Shown: positions 10,996 to 17,806 of the stretch, in pieces
How positions within the stretch are numbered: position 1 is the stretch's first letter
Layout: each line of letters opens with the position of its first letter
Assembly: GCA_027493615.1 (NCBI GenBank)
Contig: JAOSKK010000012.1
Coordinates: forward strand, 372,001 to 436,000
From: Verrucomicrobiota bacterium
Lineage (GTDB): Bacteria; Verrucomicrobiota; Verrucomicrobiia; Limisphaerales; J093
DNA: 64,000 nt
Direction: 5' to 3'
The notes under the pieces: generated by a model
Told to the model about the DNA's origin: nothing
The model's database searches: none
Seen by the model: the letters and a program-made list of their open reading frames with translations, nothing else
Program-made: the position numbers and the translations under genes

Positions 10996-11617
10996 ATGTC
11001 TGAGGCTGAGTCCATCCTGGTGGCGCGGTGCCGCGCGGGGAAGCCTCGGCGTGGGACGAGCTGTTCGGCCAGCAATACGATCCGGTGGGGCGGTTTCTGT
11101 ATCAGCTCTGCCCGGAGTTGACGGCGGAGGACGTGGAGGATTTGTGCCAGGAGGTGTTCCTGTCGGCGGTGCGGAACCTGGCGGCGTTTCAAGGGCGGAG
11201 CGCACTGCAGACCTGGCTGTTTCGCATCGCCATGAACAAGGCGCGGGATTGGATCGAGAAGCGTAATGCCGCAAAGCGGGGCGGCGGGCGGGCGCCGATC
11301 TCCCTGGACGCGCCGGACCCGGAGACCGGACGTCCGGTGGACCGGCCGGGTGAGGCAGAACGACCCGACGAAGTCCTGGACCGGCTGGAAGAAGGCCGGC
11401 AGTTGCGGGCGGCGCTGGATCGGCTCGGCGATCCGTGTCGGGAACTGATCGAGCTGCGATACTTTGGCGACTTGAGCCATGCCGAACTGGCGCGCGAACT
11501 GGGGATCAGCGTGAAGGCGGCGGGGTCACGGCTGCAGACGTGCCGAGCCGGCTGGCCGAGCTGTATCGGGGCACGCTGCCGGTTGGGGAGGGAGGTCCGA
11601 TCCCGTCTAACTCTTGA
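10996..11617 (+). CDS. ECF-family RNA polymerase sigma factor, frameshifted
   Basis: Extracytoplasmic-function sigma-70 of about 200 residues. Region 2 is seen in DLCQEVFLSAVRNLAAFQG and ALQTWLFRIAMNKARDWIEK, with the -10 recognition helix before it. Region 4 has CRELIELRYFGDLSHAELA and the helix-turn-helix RELGISVKAAGSRLQ. The ATG at 10996 (MSEAESILVARCRA) is the likely start and joins the main frame after a slip near 11038. A second slip near 11535 leads to the true C-terminus SRLAELYRGTL and a stop at 11617. The next gene starts 7 bases on and has a single membrane segment, the usual arrangement for a sigma/anti-sigma pair. Confidence 0.88.
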
Positions 11618-11624
11618 ACCGGTC

Positions 11625-12663
11625 ATGAATGACGAGCCTCGCCAACGGATGGAAGCCGTGCTCACGGCGTACGCGGCGCGGCGGCGCCAGGCGCTGGGGA
11701 ACCCGCTTGCGATGCCGGGCCACGTGCGGTCCCGGCTGCAACGGGAAGTCGAGCGCGCGGTGCGGTTGGGCAGGGCGGCCGGGGAAGCGGGCGGCTGGCA
11801 TTGGCTGGCGTTGTTCCGCCGGCCGTGGGTCTGGGCGACGATGGTGGTGGCGCTGGTCGCGGTGGGGTCGTGGTGGTGGCGGGCGAACGAAGTGCGCTTC
11901 GAGGTGGCAGTCAAGCCCTCCACCGCCGCGGAGCCGGGAGCCGCTTCGGGGATCGCTCCGACACCGGCACCCGCCGCGCGAGCGGCGGGGGACGCTTTGG
12001 CTCGCCCCGTGCGGACGGGGAGCTTCTGGGTGCAGGTGGACCGACGGTTGCGTCGTCGCCGACGCCGGTTGCCCCACCGGCCCCGCTGTCAGCACTGAAA
12101 CCAGCGGGTGCAGCCTACCAGGCTGGGGGACCTGATTCACCGGTGCGGGTGCGTTTCAGCCAGCAGGCCACGGCGCCGACGTTGCCGGCACTGAACTCGT
12201 TTCAGTTCGTGCAGACGGGACGGGAGTTGCAGATCGTGGACGAGGACGGCTCGGTGTATCGCGCGGAACTGGCGGTGCCGCAGACGCCGACGGTGGTGCT
12301 GACCCAGGCTCCTCTCCAGCGGTCGGCGCCGACCAGCCCGGGGCCGGCAAGGAGGCGTTGCGGGTGACACGAGCGGCCGTGGGGCGAGAGCAGGAGCATG
12401 CGGGTAGCGCGGGATTGCCGGTGCCGGCGGTGGTGGGGGTGACGGCGCTGGGGACGAATCGGGGCCTCCAACAGCAGGTGCGGGTGACTGGGAATCTGCT
12501 GGTGACCAACTTCGTGGGGGCGCCGGTGCTCGAGCAGCAGGCGGCGCTGTTGACGAATCAGGCGGCGCTCCAGTTCCTGTTCAGCAACGCCCGGTTCGAG
12601 GGGCAGGTGACGGTAGGAGCGACGAACCGGTTTGCGCTGGTCGCGGCGCCGAGGGAGCCGTAG
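11625..12663 (+). CDS. Single-pass membrane protein, probable anti-sigma partner, frameshifted
   Basis: Starts 7 bases after the ECF sigma stop. A cytoplasmic stretch of about 65 residues (MNDEPRQRMEAVLTAYAARR) is followed by one membrane segment (VWATMVVALVAVGSWWW). A long exported Ala/Pro/Gln-rich region follows (SFQFVQTGRELQIVDEDGSV, ALGTNRGLQQQVRVTGNLL), ending APREP. There is no zinc-finger HxxxCxxC motif, so it is not a standard ZAS anti-sigma domain. Position and topology still favour an anti-sigma role. Two frame changes (near 12010 and 12350). Confidence 0.6.
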
Positions 12664-12710
12664 GGGCGAAGGGCGAAGGGCGAAGGGCGAAGGAGGGAGA
12701 AGCTCAAAGC
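12664..12710. repeat. GGGCGAA heptamer array plus AAGCTCA repeat
   Basis: Four GGGCGAA copies are followed by AAGCTCAAAGCTCAAAGCTC, directly abutting the composite repeat R at 12711. The same order (heptamer, AGCTCAA, R) is seen at 62530-62657, and AGCTCAA precedes R at 27410. Confidence 0.8.
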
Positions 12711-12925
12711 TCAAAGCTCAAGGGAAGCGTCCTGTTCCTTTTGGACCTGCTCAGCGCCCATGAACCGCGGGGGTGCAGGCTGGCAGCCCGCACCACAGGT
12801 TCAGGGAGCGCCTCCCTCAGACCCATCCCCGATGTTCGTGATCGGCGGATAAACCAGCACGGGGAGTTCCTCCACCGATTACGAACATCGGGGATTGGGG
12901 AGTGACGGGTCAGGCGGTCCATGGA
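12711..12925. repeat. Composite dispersed repeat R, long form (about 215 bases)
   Basis: Contains AAGGGAAGCGTCCTGTTCC, GGACCTGCTCA, CCATGAACCGCGG and a REP hairpin (12771-12799). A second palindrome follows: CCGATGTTCGTGATCGG at about 12825 against CCGATTACGAACATCGG at about 12876. It ends GGGGAGTGACGGGTC. It aligns along its full length with 27418-27630. No coding sequence is seen. The first IS110 element starts just beyond it, in a further copy of the GGACCTGCTCA...CCATGAACC module. Confidence 0.8.
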
Positions 12926-12967
12926 GAGTTCCTTGTTCCTTTCGGACCTGCTCACCGGCCATGAACC

Positions 12968-13164
12968 TGGCAGCATCGCCAGCGTGCTGCGACACCAAGA
13001 GCAGTGTGACCGTTCGTATCCTTTGGTGCCTTGTGCCCGGTGGAGAGACTGGTTCCGGTGGTGGACTTCTGCGCATTTTGGTGAGGCCTTGTGGGTTTTC
13101 CCGTTGGGAAGATTTGTTTCTCCCAGAACTCCACCGGGCTTGCGGTGTCGGGGCCAGACAACCT
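12968..13164 (+). ncRNA. Candidate bridge RNA region of element A, copy 1
   Basis: Non-coding left end of an IS110-type element. It shares a roughly 90-base block with the left end of element B, although flanking parts differ: GTGACCGT, GGTGCC, TGCCCGGTGG, GACTGGTTCCGG, CTGCGCA and TTTGG occur in the same order and spacing. Conserved scaffold with variable segments is what a bridge RNA should show. RNA status is inferred from knowledge of IS621; no expression evidence is available. Confidence 0.4.
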
Positions 13165-14511
13165 ATGAATCCAGTCCCAACCCTGCCCGTGCTCAATCCG
13201 CTGGCTGCCTTCGTTGATGTCGGCAGTGAGCAGATGTTTGTCTCCATCGGTGGCGGTCCGCCCGAGGTCTTCGGCACCGTTACCTGCCAACTCCACCGAC
13301 TGCGCGACTGGCTGCAGGCGCGCGGCGTCAAGTCCATCGCCATGGAAGCCACCGGCGTCTATTGGCTGCCCCTCTACGGCGTGCTGGAAGCGGCCGGTTT
13401 GGAGGTCCTGATGGTCAACGGTCGGCAGACCCGTAACCTGCCCGGACGCAAGACCGACATGAAGGACTGCCAATGGGGTGCCACGCTCCATGCCCACGGT
13501 CTGTTGCGTGCGGGCTTCGTGCCCCCGGCCGACATCCGCCGCCTGCAGGACTACGTGCGGCTGCGCACCGATCATCTGACCAGCGCGGCGGCGTGCGTGC
13601 AGCATCAGCAGAAGGCCTTGGAACGGATGAACATCAAACTGCACGATGTCATCAGCAGTCTGGTCGGCACCAGCGGGCAGAAGGTGATCGGGGCGATCCT
13701 GGCCGGCGAGCGTGCTCCGGAGCGGTTGCTGGGGCTGTGCGATGTGCAGATTCGGCAGAAGAAGGCCGCTGAGGTGAAGGAGTCGCTGCGCGGAACTTGG
13801 GCCGAGGAACATCTCTTCGCGCTGCAGCAAGCGGTCGAGGACTGGCAACACTTCCAACGCCAGATTGCGGCGTGTGACCGACAGATCGAAGCGGTGCTGC
13901 ACCAGATCCACGGTCCGGCGTGCCCAGCCCCCGCGGCGGGGACCACACCTGTGGCGGTCAAACGTCCGGGGGTGAACGCGCCACAGATCCCGGGACTGCA
14001 CGGCCTGCTGGTCCGCTTGTGCGGCGGCAAGGATCTCACCGTGCTGCCCGCCCACACCGACTACAGTCTCCTGCAACTGATCGCCGAAGTGGGCACCGAT
14101 TTGAGCCGCTGGGCGACGGAGAAACACTTCACCGCCTGGCTGGGACTGGCCCCGGGCAGCCACCAGAGCGGCAAGCGCCACGGGTCGGTGGGGCGCAAGC
14201 GCAACCGGGCCGGGCGGCTGTTCTGCGTGATGGGACGGAGCCTGGCGCGCAGTAAGCATATCGCCCTGGGTGGTTATTACCGTCGCATGGCTGGGCGGCG
14301 CGGTGGCTTGGTGGCTAACATCGCCTTGGCGCGGAAGCTGGCCGAGTGGTTCTGGCGGGTGATGGTCAAAGGGGTGGAGTATGTCGAACGCGGGTTGGCC
14401 CAGTACGAAGAGCAAGTGCTCGAAACCAAGCGCCGGGCCCTGCAACGCTTGGCCAAACAGCTCGGCCGCGTGGTCCTCCCCAGCCTCGCCGAACTCAAGG
14501 CCGAGGGGTAG
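13165..14511 (+). CDS. IS110-family transposase A, copy 1
   Basis: Intact 448-residue DEDD serine recombinase/transposase. The RuvC-like N-terminal domain shows Asp18 (FVDVGSEQ), Glu61 (MEATGVYW) and Asp98/Asp101 (KTDMKDCQW), matching the family DEDD set. A central coiled-coil region follows (HLTSAAACVQHQQKALERMN). The Transposase_20 C-terminal domain has LGLAPGSHQSGKRHGSVG near residue 330, where the conserved Ser lies. ATG at 13165 follows the structured left end. It acts by guide-RNA-directed exchange without target duplication, by analogy with IS621. Identical at protein level to copy 2; clearly related to, but distinct from, transposase B. Confidence 0.95.
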   Translation: MNPVPTLPVLNPLAAFVDVGSEQMFVSIGGGPPEVFGTVTCQLHRLRDWLQARGVKSIAMEATGVYWLPLYGVLEAAGLEVLMVNGRQTRNLPGRKTDMKDCQWGATLHAHGLLRAGFVPPADIRRLQDYVRLRTDHLTSAAACVQHQQKALERMNIKLHDVISSLVGTSGQKVIGAILAGERAPERLLGLCDVQIRQKKAAEVKESLRGTWAEEHLFALQQAVEDWQHFQRQIAACDRQIEAVLHQIHGPACPAPAAGTTPVAVKRPGVNAPQIPGLHGLLVRLCGGKDLTVLPAHTDYSLLQLIAEVGTDLSRWATEKHFTAWLGLAPGSHQSGKRHGSVGRKRNRAGRLFCVMGRSLARSKHIALGGYYRRMAGRRGGLVANIALARKLAEWFWRVMVKGVEYVERGLAQYEEQVLETKRRALQRLAKQLGRVVLPSLAELKAEG

Positions 14512-14562
14512 GTTCATGGGAAGCGTCCTGTTCCTTTTGGACCTGCTCAGAGGCCATGAACC
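14511..14562. repeat. Palindromic spacer between A1 and B1
   Basis: GGTTCATGG and CCATGAACC bracket 34 bases containing CCTGTTCCTTTTGGACCTGC. It is the core module of composite repeat R. Equivalent spacers are at 16159-16210 (B1/A2) and 17755-17806 (A2/B2). Confidence 0.8.
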
Positions 14563-14587
14563 TGGCAGGGTTGGGCGCGCGCGGCAG

Positions 14588-14769
14588 CTCCCGCAGCGTG
14601 ACCGTCGTTAGATGTGGTGCCATCGGATGCCCGGTGGGAAGACTGGTTCCGGAGGCGGACAACTGCGCAGTTTGGCGAGCACCGGCCGGGTGGTCGGTGT
14701 ATCCCGTTGGAGAGGTTTGTCCTTTCAAGGACGCCTTCGGGCGGGGAGGCGGCCGCGACTTGGACCACG
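14588..14769 (+). ncRNA. Candidate bridge RNA region of element B, copy 1
   Basis: Left-end non-coding region sharing the ordered block GTGACCGT, GGTGCC, TGCCCGGTGG, GACTGGTTCCGG, CTGCGCA, TTTGG and CCCGTTGG with element A. The segments between are divergent. RNA status is inferred by analogy with other IS110 elements. Confidence 0.4.
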
Positions 14770-16105
14770 ATGAATACCACCTTGCCCGTGTTGGATTCGC
14801 AGGCTGCCTTCGTGGACGTGGGCAGCGAACACATGCATGTGTCCATTGCCGGAGGACGGCCGGAAGTCTTCGGGGCCGTGACCGGCGAGTTGCACCGGCT
14901 GCGCGACTGGTTGCAGGCGCAGGGTGCGCTCGGTAGCGATGGAAGCTACCGGCGTGTACTGGCTGCCGCTCTACGGGGTTTTGGAGGCGGCCGGCCTGCG
15001 GGTGCTCATGGTCAACGGCAAGCACACGCGCAACCTGCCCGGGCGCAAGACCGACATGCAGGATTGCCAGTGGGGTGCGACGTTGCATGCCCACGGGTTG
15101 TTGCGGGGCGGCTTTGTGCCGCCGGCGCACATCCGCCGGCTGCAGGACTACCTGCGGTTGCGGCAGGACCATCTGACGCTGGCCGCCAGCCATGTGCAGC
15201 ACATGCAGAAGGCGCTGGAACGGATGAACGTCAAGCTCCACGACGTGATCAGCAACCTGGTGGGCGTCAGCGGGCGGGCAGTGATCGAAGCCATCCTGGC
15301 GGGCGAGCGCCAACCGCTGCGTTTGCTGGCGTTGTGCGATGCGCAAATCCAGAAGCGCAAGGCCGAGCGGGTGCAGGAAGCCCTGCGCGGGACCTGGGCC
15401 GAGGAGCACCTCTTCGCCCTGCGCCAAGCCTGGGAGAGCTGGAAGCACTACCAGGGTCAGATCGCGGCTTGCGACGCGCAGATCCACCAGGTGCTGCAGG
15501 CACTGCAAGCGACCCTCCCCGGTGCGAAGGACCCGGACTCCGGTTCTCCGGGACCGGTCGCTCGCAAGCGACCGGGTCTCCACGCGCCGGTCATCCCGGG
15601 CCTGGACGAGTTGATCCGGCGTTTGTGTGGAGGGCGGGATCTCACCGTCCTGCCGGCCTGCACCTCCTACAGCGTACTGCAGTTGATCGGGGAGATCGGC
15701 CTGGATCTCAAAGCCTGGGCCACGGCCAAGCACTTTACCTCCTGGCTGGGGCTGGCTCCGGGCAGCCACCAGAGTGGCAAACGCCACCGGGGACCGGACG
15801 CAAACGCAACCGGGCGGGGGCGCCTGTTGTGTGTCATGGCCCGCAGCCTGGCCCGGAGCAAGAACATGGCCTTGGGCGGCTTCTACCGCCGCATGGCCGC
15901 CCGCCGTGGTGGGTTGGTGGCGATCATCGCCACGGCACGCAAGCTGGCGGTGTTCATCTGGCAGACGATGGTTAAGGGCCTGGACTTCGTTGAGGCGGGG
16001 CTCGCCCGCTACGAGGCCCGCGTGCTCGAGACCAAGCAGCGCACGCTGCACCGCCTGGCCAAGCAGCTCGGCCTTACGGTGCTGCCCGCCCCCAAGGCCC
16101 AGTAA
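14770..16105 (+). pseudogene. IS110-family transposase B, copy 1 (frameshifted)
   Basis: Same protein as the intact copy at 18013-19350 but interrupted. Two G are missing near 14927 (after residue 54, before the catalytic Glu), one G is missing near 15794 and one G is gained near 15817. The last two cancel, leaving 7-8 altered residues beside the conserved SGKRHRG. Every difference is in a G run, so sequencing error is as likely as real decay. The DEDD residues are otherwise present. Confidence 0.85.
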
Positions 16106-16158
16106 GCGAAGGGGATCAGTCATGACTCCGACGCTGCCGCGCGCGCCCAACCCTGCCA

Positions 16159-16210
16159 GGTTCATGGAGAGTTCCTTGTTCCTTTCGGACCTGCTCACCG
16201 GCCATGAACC
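16159..16210. repeat. Palindromic spacer between B1 and A2
   Basis: GGTTCATGGAGAG, then TTCCTTTCGGACCTGCTCAC and CCATGAACC. It matches the sequence just before element A copy 1 (12920-12967). Confidence 0.8.
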
Positions 16211-17763
16211 TGGCAGCATCGCCAGCGTGCTGCGACACCAAGAGCAGTGTGACCGTTCGTATCCTTTGGTGCCTTGTGCCCGGTGGAGAGACTGGTTCCG
16301 GTGGTGGACTTCTGCGCATTTTGGTGAGGCCCTTGTGGGTTTTCCCGTTGGGAAGATTTGTTTCTCCCAGAACTCCACCGGGCTTGCGGTGTCGGGGCCA
16401 GACAACCTATGAATCCAGTCCCAACCCTGCCCGTGCTCAATCCGCTGGCTGCCTTCGTTGATGTCGGCAGTGAGCAGATGTTTGTCTCCATCGGTGGCGG
16501 TCCGCCCGAGGTCTTCGGCACCGTTACCTGCCAACTCCACCGACTGCGCGACTGGCTGCAGGCGCGCGGCGTCAAGTCCATCGCCATGGAAGCCACCGGC
16601 GTCTATTGGCTGCCCCTCTACGGCGTGCTGGAAGCGGCCGGTTTGGAGGTCCTGATGGTCAACGGTCGGCAGACCCGTAACCTGCCCGGACGCAAGACCG
16701 ACATGAAGGACTGCCAATGGGGTGCCACGCTCCATGCCCACGGTCTGTTGCGTGCGGGCTTCGTGCCCCCGGCCGACATCCGCCGCCTGCAGGACTACGT
16801 GCGGCTGCGCACCGATCATCTGACCAGCGCGGCGGCGTGCGTGCAGCATCAGCAGAAGGCCTTGGAACGGATGAACATCAAACTGCACGATGTCATCAGC
16901 AGTCTGGTCGGCACCAGCGGGCAGAAGGTGATCGGGGCGATCCTGGCCGGCGAGCGTGCTCCGGAGCGGTTGCTGGGGCTGTGCGATGTGCAGATTCGGC
17001 AGAAGAAGGCCGCTGAGGTGAAGGAGTCGCTGCGCGGAACTTGGGCCGAGGAACATCTCTTCGCGCTGCAGCAAGCGGTCGAGGACTGGCAACACTTCCA
17101 ACGCCAGATTGCGGCGTGTGACCGACAGATCGAAGCGGTGCTGCACCAGATCCACGGTCCGGCGTGCCCAGCCCCCGCGGCGGGGACCACACCTGTGGCG
17201 GTCAAACGTCCGGGGGTGAACGCGCCACAGATCCCGGGACTGCACGGCCTGCTGGTCCGCTTGTGCGGCGGCAAGGATCTCACCGTGCTGCCCGCCCACA
17301 CCGACTACAGTCTCCTGCAACTGATCGCCGAAGTGGGCACCGATTTGAGCCGCTGGGCGACGGAGAAACACTTCACCGCCTGGCTGGGACTGGCCCCGGG
17401 CAGCCACCAGAGCGGCAAGCGCCACGGGTCGGTGGGGCGCAAGCGCAACCGGGCCGGGCGGCTGTTCTGCGTGATGGGACGGAGCCTGGCGCGCAGTAAG
17501 CATATCGCCCTGGGTGGTTATTACCGTCGCATGGCTGGGCGGCGCGGTGGCTTGGTGGCTAACATCGCCTTGGCGCGGAAGCTGGCCGAGTGGTTCTGGC
17601 GGGTGATGGTCAAAGGGGTGGAGTATGTCGAACGCGGGTTGGCCCAGTACGAAGAGCAAGTGCTCGAAACCAAGCGCCGGGCCCTGCAACGCTTGGCCAA
17701 ACAGCTCGGCCGCGTGGTCCTCCCCAGCCTCGCCGAACTCAAGGCCGAGGGGTAGGTTCATGG
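16202..17763 (+). mobile_element. IS110-family element A, copy 2
   Basis: Second copy of element A, offset 3243-3244 from the first, with one extra C at about 16331 in the left end. Boundaries are CCATGAACC (16202-16210) and GGTTCATGG (17755-17763). Confidence 0.8.
16409..17755 (+). CDS. IS110-family transposase A, copy 2
   Basis: Intact 448 residues, identical to the copy at 13165-14511 as far as read, with the same DEDD residues and C-terminal Ser motif. Its left non-coding region (16211-16408) is the second candidate bridge RNA locus of this type. Confidence 0.95.
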   Translation: MNPVPTLPVLNPLAAFVDVGSEQMFVSIGGGPPEVFGTVTCQLHRLRDWLQARGVKSIAMEATGVYWLPLYGVLEAAGLEVLMVNGRQTRNLPGRKTDMKDCQWGATLHAHGLLRAGFVPPADIRRLQDYVRLRTDHLTSAAACVQHQQKALERMNIKLHDVISSLVGTSGQKVIGAILAGERAPERLLGLCDVQIRQKKAAEVKESLRGTWAEEHLFALQQAVEDWQHFQRQIAACDRQIEAVLHQIHGPACPAPAAGTTPVAVKRPGVNAPQIPGLHGLLVRLCGGKDLTVLPAHTDYSLLQLIAEVGTDLSRWATEKHFTAWLGLAPGSHQSGKRHGSVGRKRNRAGRLFCVMGRSLARSKHIALGGYYRRMAGRRGGLVANIALARKLAEWFWRVMVKGVEYVERGLAQYEEQVLETKRRALQRLAKQLGRVVLPSLAELKAEG

Positions 17764-17806
17764 GAAGCGGCCTGTTCCTTTTGGACCTGCTCAGAGGCCA
17801 TGAACC
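17755..17806. repeat. Palindromic spacer between A2 and B2
   Basis: As at 14511-14562 but with GCGGCCTG in place of GCGTCCTG, the only substitution noticed between the two tandem units. Confidence 0.8.

Larger units (their letters stand above)
12959..14519 (+). mobile_element. IS110-family element A, copy 1
   Basis: Bounded by CCATGAACC (12959-12967) and GGTTCATGG (14511-14519), inverted repeats that also belong to the flanking dispersed repeat. A left non-coding region of about 200 bases precedes one transposase gene, and there is almost no right non-coding region: the transposase stop overlaps the right boundary. This left-heavy layout is that of the IS110 group, in which the left end encodes the guide (bridge) RNA. 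No target duplication is expected in this family. Confidence 0.75.
14554..16167 (+). mobile_element. IS110-family element B, copy 1
   Basis: Perfect 34-base terminal inverted repeats at 14554-14587 and 16134-16167 (left arm begins CCATGAACCTGGCAGGG). The left non-coding region is about 210 bases and the right about 30-60 bases. Long inverted repeats are a trait of the IS1111 group, whereas the long left end is an IS110-group trait, so B mixes the two. The transposase of this copy is frameshifted. Confidence 0.85.

Noticed and set aside
14924-16105. Shorter transposase B starting at GTG 14924
   Set aside because: It would lack the first catalytic Asp; the intact copy at 18013 shows the upstream sequence belongs to the gene.
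14495-17761. A 1088-codon open frame on the minus strand across the IS array
   Set aside because: It is the antisense of transposases A and B; codon use and the intact plus-strand DEDD proteins show the plus strand is coding.
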